64,000 nt of DNA from Candidatus Avelusimicrobium aviculae (GCA_944324655.1 CALUXF010000002.1:60465-124464); one strand, 5' to 3'; shown: positions 53,259-61,458, counted from the first letter of the stretch. Numbers and translations: made by a program. Notes: generated from the sequence alone by a model not told the origin.

Positions 53259-54899
53259 CTATAAATTCCCTTCTGTGGCCTGGGCCTGGGCAATATTTTT
53301 TGCGGACTGGCTGATAACCGGCGCGGCTTGCAAAATCTGCTGGTTTTGCGCCAGTTGCGCGTCGCTCAAATCCTTGGCCTGTTTTTGCTCTTTGCTGTTA
53401 AATATTCTTCCAGGAGCACCCCACACCCGCTGCAAAATTTCCAGTGCGGCTTCGGTGTTAATTTTGTTTTTAATGCTGGGGTCAAATTGCACCAGCCCGG
53501 CAGCCGCCTCTAATACGCGCATAACGGCCGTCCCCTCGTCGGCTTGCTGGGCGCGGCGGATAGGGCTTTCATACTCTATTTGAAGCTGAGCCTGCCCACT
53601 GGCCAAAGCCTCTTGCAGTTCGGGCGGCATTTGCGGCAGTTGGCCGGCGCGCTCCAGTATTTCGTATTCTTTTTGAACCATAGGACCCAAAAATTCTTTT
53701 TCCCGGCGGGAAGTGGTGGAAGAAAACATAACGCTCTGTTCACTGGCGCGCTGGAGGGCTTCGGTAGCCGTCATATTGGGTTTGTTTACCAAAATGGAAA
53801 GCAGGTTTAAGTCCAACCCTTCGCGTATGGTATTACGTATGTCTTGCAGCATTTCCAAACTAAAAGGCACGGTATTCGGGCCTTGCATAGCCACCACACG
53901 CGGGTTTCCGTCCTTATCTAAGCCGCCCGGTATTACTGCATTGGGCTGGCCGATGCGCTGCACGCCGATAATGTCTTCGTCGCTCATTAAGTAAGTCGGG
54001 TCGGCGGCCCGGTTGCCCACCCGCAAATTTCCACGGCCCATAGCGGCCAATGTTCTTATTTCGGGTAACAACAGCATAGAAAGCGAATAGCCGTACGGGT
54101 CCTGCAAGTTAGGCAGCACGTCAAAACGCGGGTAAAAGAACGGGCAAATATCAAATCCGCTTTCTGCAATAATTTCCTTGGTGCTTAAGCAAACATACGT
54201 GCAGGCCACCGGTTTATGCTTTGCGTCTAAGCGGAACGGGTTGTAATCGGTGCGCGGATATACCGCCATTAAAAAGGTCCACTCTTTGCCCAAGTCGTCG
54301 CACTCTTTGATGTCTTTAGGTGAGCTCTCTCTAAACTCCTGCAAAGCCTGGCGGGTATTTAATGTAAATTTGCGAAAGAACACGTCCACTTCCCCGGCGT
54401 TGTTTTGCTCAACAAAAAACTCACGCAATGGCCAAGACTTATAAACAATACCGCGTCCATATTCTTCGCTTACGCTAAACGGGCCGGAGCCATAAAAACC
54501 GATGTTTACCAGGTTTTCGTGGTTAGCGTTGGCAAAGTTGCTTGCGGCGCTGTACCTAACGGCAAACATCACCTCGCACACGCTTTCAAAAAAATCTCGG
54601 TACCGGTCGGCCAGGTATCTGTCGCTTACCGTAAGGCCGTGCCACTTTTGGGTTTTAGGTGTCAAAAGGCCGTCTATCATATTGGCCCATTTAGGAACGG
54701 CCAAAGCCAGGGTGCTGTCGGTCTTTTTTTCACCCCGGTTAAATTCCCCGGGGGCGCGCTCCACGTTAAACGTGGCGGATTTTGGGTCTGCCAGCTTGGC
54801 TATTACGTCCCAAACTCTATCCCACGAAGTGCGCCGGCTTTCCATAACGCTTAAGCGGAAAGACAGCTCGTCAAACAGTTTTACGTGTTTTAATTCCAT
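53259..54899 (-). CDS. Portal (head-to-tail connector) protein
   Basis: The 546-residue protein matches the podovirus head-to-tail connecting protein family. It shows ESRRTSWDRVWDVIAKLADP near the start, VPKWANMIDGLLTPKTQKWHGL, then VNIGFYGSGPFSV and the SMLLLPEIRTLAAMGRGN stem region. The C-terminal helix is FLGPMVQKEYEILERAGQLP. The portal forms the 12-subunit gate for DNA packaging and ejection. GGGGGA lies 8 bases before the ATG. Confidence 0.93.
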   Translation of the reverse strand: MELKHVKLFDELSFRLSVMESRRTSWDRVWDVIAKLADPKSATFNVERAPGEFNRGEKKTDSTLALAVPKWANMIDGLLTPKTQKWHGLTVSDRYLADRYRDFFESVCEVMFAVRYSAASNFANANHENLVNIGFYGSGPFSVSEEYGRGIVYKSWPLREFFVEQNNAGEVDVFFRKFTLNTRQALQEFRESSPKDIKECDDLGKEWTFLMAVYPRTDYNPFRLDAKHKPVACTYVCLSTKEIIAESGFDICPFFYPRFDVLPNLQDPYGYSLSMLLLPEIRTLAAMGRGNLRVGNRAADPTYLMSDEDIIGVQRIGQPNAVIPGGLDKDGNPRVVAMQGPNTVPFSLEMLQDIRNTIREGLDLNLLSILVNKPNMTATEALQRASEQSVMFSSTTSRREKEFLGPMVQKEYEILERAGQLPQMPPELQEALASGQAQLQIEYESPIRRAQQADEGTAVMRVLEAAAGLVQFDPSIKNKINTEAALEILQRVWGAPGRIFNSKEQKQAKDLSDAQLAQNQQILQAAPVISQSAKNIAQAQATEGNL

Positions 54900-54902
54900 G
54901 CG

Positions 54903-55166
54903 CTATTCCCCCAGCAGACGTTTACCCGCGCCCGTGCCGCTTGCGCGCCAGTCCCCGGCCAAAATGGTGGAGGCACGGCCTTGTTTTTTGGCGTTTCTTA
55001 AGCGTTCTTCTTCCACGGCTTTGGTGTTGTCTTCCACCACTTGCGGCGTCGGTTTTTCTTCCTTTGCCGTATCGTATTTGCTGCCCTTTAATCCGGTTAC
55101 TACGTCTTTTACCTGCTGGATAGGGTTAAGCATTGAGTTTAAAAAGTCTTTTGTGCTTCCGCCCAT
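54903..55166 (-). CDS. Small phage protein with C-terminal RAST...GKRLLGE motif
   Basis: The 87-residue protein has an acidic, Lys/Thr-rich middle and ends GRASTILAGDWRASGTGAGKRLLGE. Short proteins with this ending are common next to the portal gene in podoviruses and some siphoviruses. Their role is not known; a head assembly or packaging factor is likely. AGGAGGAGCAAAATT precedes the ATG. Confidence 0.75.
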   Translation of the reverse strand: MGGSTKDFLNSMLNPIQQVKDVVTGLKGSKYDTAKEEKPTPQVVEDNTKAVEEERLRNAKKQGRASTILAGDWRASGTGAGKRLLGE

Positions 55167-55179
55167 AATTTTGCTCCTC

Positions 55180-56505
55180 CTAGAAATAAAGGTTACTGTC
55201 CGCCGTCAACACCTGCGCGCGCCGCCCTCTTAAAACCGCCTGGCCGGACGTTTTAAACAACGTGGCAGACATCATGGCCGCATCGGCATAGTTGGGGCTT
55301 TTTTCGCCTTTGGCGCGCAAATCTTCTTTGCTAAACATGCGTATTTGCCCCAAAGAATTAAAAGAGTAAGTTACCGCCGCCAATTCCGCCAGCGCCGGGC
55401 GGGAGTTGATTTGCAAGTAGCCTTTTTCCATATAATCACGCAACGCAAAAAAGGTTTCCGCGCGTTTATTTATAAAGCGTTTATCGTCGGCCTTGGTGCC
55501 CCCTCTAAATTCCAACACGCGAAACCCGGCCGCCAATTCCCGCAAGCGGTCCACCACACCACCGCCCAGGCCGTCGCCGTCCACCACCAGGCGCGTAAAA
55601 TGCAGGCGTTTGGCGGCGTCGGCCACGCGGCCAACGGTGTACATGGTGTCTTTTCCGTTCCAATTCTCGGTGCACAATTCTTTCCACTTAAACGCTCCGC
55701 TGTTCTCCCAAATGTACAGGACGGTCAAGTCGTCGCCGTAACGGGCCACGTCCAGCGCGGCCACCCGCTCCCCGCCGCCGGCAAGGCTGTTCTTTTCGGC
55801 CTGCTGTAAAATCTCTGACGGGAAGACACAATCAGATGCGCTGGCTGCAAAGTCGCACAAATATTCTTGGCGGAAGGTGTTTTCCGGCGTTTCCCGGCGG
55901 ATTTTGTCCAGTTCCTCCGGGCTAATTACGCCCGTTTCGTCGGCGCGGTAGATACCGGCCCACCAGTCACCCTGGGGGTTTTTGGCTTGTTCGTGCAAGG
56001 CCAACTGGTAGACCTCAAAAAATTGGTTTTGCCCTTTTGGCGTACCAAAAAACAGGGTCCACCCGGCGCGGGAAAGCAACATGGGGCGGGTAATTTCATT
56101 AAACACGTGGGGTTTAATATCGCCGTACTCGTCCAGCACCACGCCGTCGGCATAGGTGCCGCGCAAAGCGTCCTCGTTATCCGCGCCCGCCACCCAAATC
56201 TTGGCGCCGTTTGGCAGGGTTACGCTGGTTTCCACTTCGTTTACTTTCACATTGGGCAGGTTGCGGGTATACTTGCGTAAATAGTCCCAGGCAATTAGCT
56301 TGGCCTGTTTTAAAAAGGGGGCTACGTAAAAATAGCGCGGGGCGGGTTTAGGGTTTATGAGCGCCATTTTTATCATGTGATTAATGGCGCACACGGTTTT
56401 GCCCATTTGCCGGTGAGTAACCAACACGCAAAAGCGGTGGCTTTCTATCTGTGGGTGTATTTCTGTTTGCGGATAGCGGGGGCAGTAGGGAATAGATACG
56501 TTCAT
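55180..56505 (-). CDS. terL: Terminase large subunit
   Basis: TerL is the packaging motor and nuclease. The 441-residue protein has an atypical Walker A HRQMGKT (31-37), Walker B with D125 and E126 (VVLDEYGD), and the coupling motif LFFGTPKG. The RNase H-like nuclease has acidic residues D252 (ALDVARYGDD), D309 (LVVDGDG) and D408 (NYADAA). The start shares TAATG with the terS stop. Confidence 0.96.
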   Translation of the reverse strand: MNVSIPYCPRYPQTEIHPQIESHRFCVLVTHRQMGKTVCAINHMIKMALINPKPAPRYFYVAPFLKQAKLIAWDYLRKYTRNLPNVKVNEVETSVTLPNGAKIWVAGADNEDALRGTYADGVVLDEYGDIKPHVFNEITRPMLLSRAGWTLFFGTPKGQNQFFEVYQLALHEQAKNPQGDWWAGIYRADETGVISPEELDKIRRETPENTFRQEYLCDFAASASDCVFPSEILQQAEKNSLAGGGERVAALDVARYGDDLTVLYIWENSGAFKWKELCTENWNGKDTMYTVGRVADAAKRLHFTRLVVDGDGLGGGVVDRLRELAAGFRVLEFRGGTKADDKRFINKRAETFFALRDYMEKGYLQINSRPALAELAAVTYSFNSLGQIRMFSKEDLRAKGEKSPNYADAAMMSATLFKTSGQAVLRGRRAQVLTADSNLYF

Positions 56506-57050
56506 TATTCGTCCCCCTGTTTACTCGGTAGGTCTTCGGCCCAGCGCACCACCAAAGGCTGCGTGTCGGAACCGGGCAGCCCTTTTTCCGCCTGGAACTC
56601 GCCGCGTATCTTCCCCACCAGCTCCAGGGCCTTTAAAGCGTCCTTGCCCCCTCCGCGCGCCAACTGACTTACTCGGGCGTAAAACTCCGTCGTAGACATA
56701 AGGGCGCGCTCTTTCAGCGTATTGCGTATTTCCTCCACCCTTGCCTTAACCTTGTCTTCCTGCGCGGCGCGGGAAGCCTTTGGGTAGAGGGTATTCATAT
56801 TTTCGGTTTTGCAATTTGGGTGGGAAAGTCGGTAAGCCTGGGTGTTGGTGTATCCGCGCGCCAAGAATTGTGCAAACAGCTCCTGCGGCCAAGTTAAACC
56901 GGAAGGGGTTTTCTTTTTTGGCTTGGGCACAACCTCGCACAAATCTTCAAACAGCTGCATTTGTTGGGGCGCGGGCATATAGGGCACGTTTAAAAGCGCC
57001 CTGGTTTCTTGCTCCACCTGTTCCAACGCCGCGGCTTCTTCGGTAGACAT
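56505..57050 (-). CDS. terS: Terminase small subunit
   Basis: I start at ATG 57050 (MSTEEAAAL), with AGGAG 8 bases upstream; the frame runs further up, but through a terminator hairpin. The 181-residue protein has a helix-turn-helix-like core (LFAQFLARGYTNTQAYRLSHP), then KVKARVEEIRNTL, as in TerS proteins that recognise the packaging site. An acidic tail follows. The gene-free stretch just upstream (57119-57190) is a possible packaging site. Confidence 0.88.
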   Translation of the reverse strand: MSTEEAAALEQVEQETRALLNVPYMPAPQQMQLFEDLCEVVPKPKKKTPSGLTWPQELFAQFLARGYTNTQAYRLSHPNCKTENMNTLYPKASRAAQEDKVKARVEEIRNTLKERALMSTTEFYARVSQLARGGGKDALKALELVGKIRGEFQAEKGLPGSDTQPLVVRWAEDLPSKQGDE

Positions 57051-57082
57051 TAATCTTGCTCCTTTACGGTGCAAGACAATAA

Positions 57083-57118
57083 AAAAAAGACGCTTGGCAT
57101 AATGCAAGCGTCTTTTTT
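57083..57118 (-). terminator. Intrinsic terminator upstream of terS
   Basis: A 14-bp stem (AAAAAAGACGCTTG / CAAGCGTCTTTTTT) with an 8-base loop has T tracts on both strands. It lies 33 bases before terS, so late transcription coming from the right must pass it. Confidence 0.88.
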
Positions 57119-57190
57119 GGGGAGGTTTACGAAATTTTTGCAAATTTTTAAAAAATAATCAAGGCCCACTCAAACCCTTGGGACCAATAA

Positions 57191-57215
57191 AAAACCCCGC
57201 CTAATGCGGGGTTTT
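57191..57215 (-). terminator. Terminator of the prophage early operon
   Basis: AAAACCCCGC and GCGGGGTTTT pair around the loop CTAAT, with T tracts on both strands. It lies 17 bases beyond the stop of the last early gene. Confidence 0.88.
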
Positions 57216-57231
57216 GCTTGTTTAATTGGGT

Positions 57232-57714
57232 TTATATTTTTGCATTGTAAATTTGCTCCAGCGTGAAATATTGTCCCAACAGGCTTTTTTCGTTCACCAG
57301 GGAAAGCAATTTTTTAACAAAAATTATTTTTAAATCCTTGTTATAGCTTAAAATTTGTTTGCCGTTTTTATCCAACACCGGCGCGCCGGATTTATCAAAC
57401 ACGGGTTCTTCAATCAACTCACGCGGAACCCAAAAATCCACCAAATTGCGGGAAAAAAAACCGCTCCCGTTGGAAAAATAATAATCGTTTAAAAAAGAAT
57501 TTTGACAACAAAACCTACGCATGCGGCCGCATTTAATACACGTGGGTTTATAGCAGACATCGCCCCATACAATCTTTCCGTCCGCACGGTACAAACCCAC
57601 CGGTACGGGTATATAAATTCCGGTGCAGTTTGGGTTTTGGCACGCACCCGCCGGGCGCGCCGGCAGTGCGGCTTCTTTTTCGCCTCTATTTTTCAGTTTA
57701 CTAGATACGCTCAT
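57232..57714 (-). CDS. Phage protein with cysteine-rich (zinc-binding) centre
   Basis: The 160-residue protein is not recognised. It has seven cysteines, with CQNPNC at 25-30, CYKPTCIKCG and RRFCC in the next forty residues, so one or two zinc sites are likely. The C-terminal part is helical (DLKIIFVKKLLSLVNEKSLLGQYF). Its start overlaps the replication initiator stop (TAAATGA), and a terminator follows. It may assist replication or control late transcription, as the last early gene often does; that is inference. Confidence 0.6.
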   Translation of the reverse strand: MSVSSKLKNRGEKEAALPARPAGACQNPNCTGIYIPVPVGLYRADGKIVWGDVCYKPTCIKCGRMRRFCCQNSFLNDYYFSNGSGFFSRNLVDFWVPRELIEEPVFDKSGAPVLDKNGKQILSYNKDLKIIFVKKLLSLVNEKSLLGQYFTLEQIYNAKI

Positions 57715-58793
57715 TTATCGTCCCCCAGTTCGTCATTGATATTTACCGCCATATTGGCAATAGCTTTTATGGTGGCCGCAAATTTGGCCTTTTCCAGTCG
57801 TTCTGCGGCCCGGGTAATAATTTGCTGGGCGCGTTCCAAAGAACCGGCCACCGCGGCAATAAAAGCAAAATCGCCCTTTTCCCGCCACCAGCGCGCATCC
57901 CGCGCGGCCGGGCTGGCAAACAAAGCCGGAACAACTAATTTGTAATACCAACAAAACAAGAGTTCTTCCAACTTTTGCGGGTTATCAAAATTCACTTGCC
58001 CGCGGGCGCGGGTGCGTTTTTCAAATTCGTACGCGGTTGCTTTCCAGTTTTTTATTTTGTGGGTTTTCCCCGCCCGGTCGCACCAAGTCCAGTCGCGGGC
58101 TTCGTTTTTGTTGTAGAAATCTTCGGGGCTGGTAATATAATTTTTTTCGGCAAAATAGGCTTGTACTTGTGCCAAAGTAGGTGCAAATTTATTTATTTTT
58201 TTTTCAGTTTTGGCTATATTATTAATATTATTATTAATTAATAAATCATTACTGGGGGTGGTGTGGAGGGGGGCCGGTGTGTCACTGGCTGATACACTTT
58301 TAGGTGTGTCAACAGCTGATACACTTTTCTGTTTTTGTTCGGGCAGTGTGTCAATGGTTGATACAGTTTTCTGCGTATTTTGGTTAAAATCGCACAAAAA
58401 ACCCTTAAAAACATCGCGCAAATCCTGTTTAGGTGTGTCAATGGTTGACACACTTTTATTTTTAAACACTGTATCAACCATTGATACACCTTTACCGCTT
58501 TGCACGTCGGCCATAGCACAAAGCGTTATGCGGCTGGCCACGCCGGCGGCGGCTTCCACCTTAATCAGTCCGGCGGTTTCCAGTGGCCCCAGCACGCTTT
58601 TTTGCAGGGTTCCAACGGCAAGTCCGCAAATCTTGGCCAAATCCCGCAAGCTGGCGTTAAAACTCCACCCCGCGGCAAAATCCGCGCGCTGGCAGAATAA
58701 CACAAAGCACCCCACCCCGCGCGCGCCGGCCACGCTGTTCACGGCGGCAATTACCGGCAAATACATGGGCACAAAAGGGGGCTTATTTGTCAT
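57711..58793 (-). CDS. Phage replication initiator (O-like) with internal origin
   Basis: The 360-residue protein has an N-terminal winged helix-turn-helix (about residues 35-85, SLRDLAKICGLAVGTLQKSVLGPLETAGLI). Residues about 101-173 hold five copies of a K[ST]VS..DT peptide. The C-terminal domain (AYFAEKNYITSPEDFYNKNEARDW ... KIKNWKATAYEFEKR) resembles phage replisome organiser proteins. The peptide copies come from DNA iterons, so the origin lies inside the gene as in lambda O. GGAGG lies 7 bases before the ATG. It would load host helicase. No phage helicase or loader is seen in this window. Confidence 0.85.
   Translation of the reverse strand: MTNKPPFVPMYLPVIAAVNSVAGARGVGCFVLFCQRADFAAGWSFNASLRDLAKICGLAVGTLQKSVLGPLETAGLIKVEAAAGVASRITLCAMADVQSGKGVSMVDTVFKNKSVSTIDTPKQDLRDVFKGFLCDFNQNTQKTVSTIDTLPEQKQKSVSAVDTPKSVSASDTPAPLHTTPSNDLLINNNINNIAKTEKKINKFAPTLAQVQAYFAEKNYITSPEDFYNKNEARDWTWCDRAGKTHKIKNWKATAYEFEKRTRARGQVNFDNPQKLEELLFCWYYKLVVPALFASPAARDARWWREKGDFAFIAAVAGSLERAQQIITRAAERLEKAKFAATIKAIANMAVNINDELGDDK
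58186..58252. other. AT-rich DNA unwinding element of the prophage origin
   Basis: A 67-base tract almost free of G and C (for example TATTATTAATATTATTATTA at 58216-58235) lies 24 bases from the first iteron. Its composition is unlike the rest of the gene. It codes for an Asn/Ile/Lys-rich stretch of the initiator. In lambda-type origins such a tract melts when the initiator binds the iterons. Confidence 0.75.
58276..58491. repeat. Five near-palindromic iterons inside the initiator gene
   Basis: Copies begin at 58276, 58303, 58345, 58432 and 58468. The first four read GGTGTGTCA-NNNN-NTGATACACTTTT with few changes. The fifth is best read in the opposite direction. Each is an inverted repeat around TGTRTCA and TGAYACA. 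Spacings of 27, 42, 87 and 36 bases are all multiples of three, so each copy gives the same peptide. The array lies beside the AT-rich tract. Confidence 0.88.
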
Positions 58794-60006
58794 AGTTTCC
58801 CTCCGGCTTATCGGGCGGCACCAATGCCACCGCGTAACGCACCCCGGACGCGTTTAAATATACGGGCAATTGCGCGCCGCAAAACAACAGCTGCACGCGC
58901 GCGGCGGAAATATTTTTTAATACAGTGCGCAAATCTTCCGCCAACAGCGTAAACTGAAACTCACGTTCGTCAAATTTAAAATGCCGGCCATGTTCTAAGC
59001 GCGCATCCACCCCCAGCGTAATCGTGCCGGCAAACGCTTTCAATTCACTCCCGTCGTATTTAAAAAGCACCCTTTTCCCGCCATTGGCCGCTTTTTGGGC
59101 AAAATGGTACATCTCGCGGGTGGTAAATTCAAATCCCGCCAGCACCTCGCCGGGGCGGGTAGCATCGGGCGAAAGGTATTGCCCTTCCGGAAGTATTGTT
59201 TTTAAAACAAAGCGGCCAAAATCCAACTTCAAAGCCCCACGTCCTACGGTCATAAATACCCCGGCCGGGCATAGCAAGCGCTGGGCGCTTAAAATTTTGC
59301 GCGCGGCATTTGCCGGCATAAGGAAAATACCCAGCCCCCCCAGCCTATCCACCGGTTGGCTGCCGGCCGCCGCCACGGTGGAATTATGGGCGCTGACCAA
59401 TATGTCTTCCAGCCCGTCTTTTAAGGCGCGGTTTTCAAAATACACGGTTTCCAACGTGTCGCCCTGTTTTTTGCTGGTCAAGGGAACAACCTGCTGCAAA
59501 ATATCCGCCAGCCCGCAAAGTTCATAGCCGCTTAGCCAGCGTGTAAAGGTTTCCGTGCCCAGGTTTATATCGGGCAAACTGGCTTTCATTTCCTCGCCCA
59601 TAACCAAGCCTTGCAAACGGGTGCACTCCCGCCCCTGCCACATATACAGCACATTGTTTTCGGCCACCAGTTCCACTTCTCGCCCGTCCAATATGTTTAC
59701 GGCCTCTTTAAAAACAGCATACGGCAAGGTTATGGTTTGGTGGGGCCACTCCTCTTTAAATACAAAAGAGGCTTCATACATACGGCAAGCCGTACGCATA
59801 AAGCCTTTTCCAAACCAACGGTCCATAGTCCGCAAATTGTCGGCCTTGCGCTGCAAAGCGTCTTCGGGGGTTTCGTTTGGGTCGTCGCGGAATATTTCCG
59901 CCCCGCGCTTACAGGGGCCCAACTCCACAAAAGCCGGAAACGTTTCCCCCTTTGCTTCTACGGAAAGTTTAATCGCTGTCTTTAATTCCTTTTTTGTGGT
60001 CCACAT
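58783..60006 (-). CDS. DNA polymerase III beta-like sliding clamp
   Basis: The 407-residue protein resembles a DnaN clamp. It shows three repeated beta-alpha-beta domains: ITLPYAVFKEAVNILDGREVELVAENNVLYM near 100, the middle domain with VTVGRGALKLDF, and the last with ELKAFAGTITLGVDARL. The C-terminal pattern LLFCGAQLPVYLNASGVRYAVALVPP is close to the final strands of bacterial clamps. It should ring DNA and hold host polymerase at phage forks. No phage polymerase or clamp loader is seen here. The start lies 38 bases inside the upstream membrane-protein gene. Confidence 0.75.
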   Translation of the reverse strand: MWTTKKELKTAIKLSVEAKGETFPAFVELGPCKRGAEIFRDDPNETPEDALQRKADNLRTMDRWFGKGFMRTACRMYEASFVFKEEWPHQTITLPYAVFKEAVNILDGREVELVAENNVLYMWQGRECTRLQGLVMGEEMKASLPDINLGTETFTRWLSGYELCGLADILQQVVPLTSKKQGDTLETVYFENRALKDGLEDILVSAHNSTVAAAGSQPVDRLGGLGIFLMPANAARKILSAQRLLCPAGVFMTVGRGALKLDFGRFVLKTILPEGQYLSPDATRPGEVLAGFEFTTREMYHFAQKAANGGKRVLFKYDGSELKAFAGTITLGVDARLEHGRHFKFDEREFQFTLLAEDLRTVLKNISAARVQLLFCGAQLPVYLNASGVRYAVALVPPDKPEGNYDK

Positions 60007-60349
60007 CGCTTAAATGCTCCTTTACGTAGGCTTGCGTTAACGCCAGCAAATCTTTCCCCAAATCGGCCGTTTTGGCGCCAATTTCTTGCACGTCTTTATT
60101 GTTTAGCACTGCCGGAACCAATACAATAGCGGCCATTTGCTTGGTGGAGGGTAAAAAAGTCCAGGTGGCTATTCCCATTAAAAACCCCGCCACAAAAATT
60201 TTTGTTAGGCGAAACCATTTTTTATGGTCGCCATCCACCAAAAGCGGAATAGTCAAACCCGCGCAAAATAGAAAAAACATTCCTAAACCGCAACTCACTT
60301 TACGTATATCGTCAAACTTCACCAACCAGTACATCAGCATCATGCTCAT
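59969..60349 (-). CDS. Small membrane protein of the early region
   Basis: The 126-residue protein has two transmembrane segments (about 17-37 and 49-68) and a hydrophilic C-terminal helix. GGAGG lies 8 bases before the ATG. It is not recognised. It overlaps the clamp gene by 38 bases. A superinfection-exclusion role is one possibility for such early membrane proteins, but nothing in the sequence shows it. Confidence 0.6.
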   Translation of the reverse strand: MSMMLMYWLVKFDDIRKVSCGLGMFFLFCAGLTIPLLVDGDHKKWFRLTKIFVAGFLMGIATWTFLPSTKQMAAIVLVPAVLNNKDVQEIGAKTADLGKDLLALTQAYVKEHLSDVDHKKGIKDSD

Positions 60350-60363
60350 ACATTATCCTCCGT

Positions 60364-60762
60364 TTAATTTTGGCTACTATTTCCCGTTGTACTCTTGGGG
60401 GCGGTCCCCAAAGACCCAGCCTGTACTACCGTTTTGTATTCAACACAGCGTATAGGCGGGTTGTCTAAATCCTGGCAGCCCCAAAATCCAGTCATTAACA
60501 GAGGTAGCAGCAGTAACTTAATTTTTTCCTTGTATTTTCCCCTAATCCATATTGTCCTTCTATTCCAAGTGGATAAAGCATGAAACATAGCTTCCCCTCT
60601 TATCGGGCTAAACGCAATAGGCCCTCTTGCCCCGCAATAACGACAGACAACAAAACTGCCATAATTATCAGCCAATTTTGTGTTTTTTATATATTCCGTT
60701 TCAATAAACAAATGGGCTTTTTGTTTACAAAAAAGACATTTAGCAAAGCTGCCCTTCTTCAT
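60364..60762 (-). CDS. Lar-like zinc protein with lipoprotein-like C-terminal extension
   Basis: I start at ATG 60762, with GGAGG 7 bases upstream; ATG 60798, overlapping the previous stop, is an alternative. Residues 1-65 match the Lar restriction-alleviation outline: C9 and C12, then C40 and C43, and the closing AMFHALSTWNRR. After this the frame continues with KIKLLLLPLLMTGFWGCQD, which looks like a lipoprotein signal with lipobox TGFWGC, and a 45-residue tail. The tail could be a fusion, or a separate gene with an unusual start codon. Confidence 0.6.
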   Translation of the reverse strand: MKKGSFAKCLFCKQKAHLFIETEYIKNTKLADNYGSFVVCRYCGARGPIAFSPIRGEAMFHALSTWNRRTIWIRGKYKEKIKLLLLPLLMTGFWGCQDLDNPPIRCVEYKTVVQAGSLGTAPKSTTGNSSQN

Positions 60763-60794
60763 TTTCCGCCTCCGGTAAACCTTGTTTAATGCGG

Positions 60795-60965
60795 TCATAC
60801 TCCCGCCTTCAAACATTTTTGGTATTCTTTTATAGCCGCTTTTGCCCGGGCATAATATATCCTTTTTACTTTTTCCGAATACTCTATCCAGTCATTAAAA
60901 GAAAGGACTGGATAATCCGTTTTCCATATTGCAAAGGCAACACACTCTATTTGGTCTTTGGTCAT
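60795..60965 (-). CDS. Small hypothetical phage protein (56 residues)
   Basis: The frame runs from ATG 60965 to TGA 60795 and reads MTKDQIECVAFAIWKTDYPV and so on, with a helix (FNDWIEYSEKVKRIYYARAKAAIKEY). Its stop overlaps the ATG at 60798 as ATGA. It lies between two real genes on the same strand with little room on either side. I do not recognise it. Confidence 0.55.
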   Translation of the reverse strand: MTKDQIECVAFAIWKTDYPVLSFNDWIEYSEKVKRIYYARAKAAIKEYQKCLKAGV

Positions 60966-60975
60966 TTAATTACAC

Positions 60976-61458
60976 CTAATTAATCGGTTTTTCCGATTTT
61001 TCCTCTATCTTTATAAAGACCAAAAAGTGCGTCTTTCCTCTTTTATGCCCAAACAAAGGGCTGATTGGAAAACATTTCAAAACTTCGTTCAGCTTTACTT
61101 GGTCCTCATTCCACTTAAAAACCAAAACCCCAAACGGTTTTAAAACCCGCAAACACTCGTCAAATCCGGCTTTTAAGTCTGCCCGCCATTCTGGCCCTAA
61201 TTTGCCGTATTTTGCAGCAAGCCAGCTTTTTTTACCAGCACGCAACAAATGCGGAGGGTCAAATACAGCCAAGCAAAAAGAGTTATCTTTGTAAGGTATA
61301 TGTCTAAAATCAGCCACCAAATCTGGCTTTATTTCAAGCTTTCTGCCGTCGCAAAGGCTTTGTTCCAGCTCCCTGTTATCCATAAACACCACGGCCGGAT
61401 TTTGCTTATCAAACCAAAACATTCGGCTTCCGCAACATACATCAATTATTGGTTTCAC
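60976..61458 (-). CDS. Small class I SAM-dependent DNA methyltransferase
   Basis: The 160-residue protein has a short SAM-binding start (IIDVCCGSRMFWFD) and a DPPH catalytic motif at 67-70, followed by LLRAGKKSWLAAKYGKL. The end has GFDECLRVLKPFGVLVFKWNE and PLFGHKRGKTHFLVF. This outline is common in phage methylases of unknown target, probably adenine-N6 type. It may protect phage DNA from host restriction. The Lar-like gene close by fits that theme. The start lies 17 bases inside the upstream gene. Confidence 0.85.
   Translation of the reverse strand: MKPIIDVCCGSRMFWFDKQNPAVVFMDNRELEQSLCDGRKLEIKPDLVADFRHIPYKDNSFCLAVFDPPHLLRAGKKSWLAAKYGKLGPEWRADLKAGFDECLRVLKPFGVLVFKWNEDQVKLNEVLKCFPISPLFGHKRGKTHFLVFIKIEEKSEKPIN
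60982..61002. repeat. 21-base direct repeat with hairpin, copy 1
   Basis: AATCGGTTTTTCCGATTTTTC occurs here and at 61678-61698. It contains a 6-bp inverted repeat (AATCGG/CCGATT) and covers the last codons of the methyltransferase gene. Confidence 0.8.

Noticed and set aside
58276..58491. Possible CRISPR array
   Set aside because: Repeats of about 26 bases have uneven spacing in multiples of three and lie inside a conserved gene. No cas genes or uniform spacers exist.
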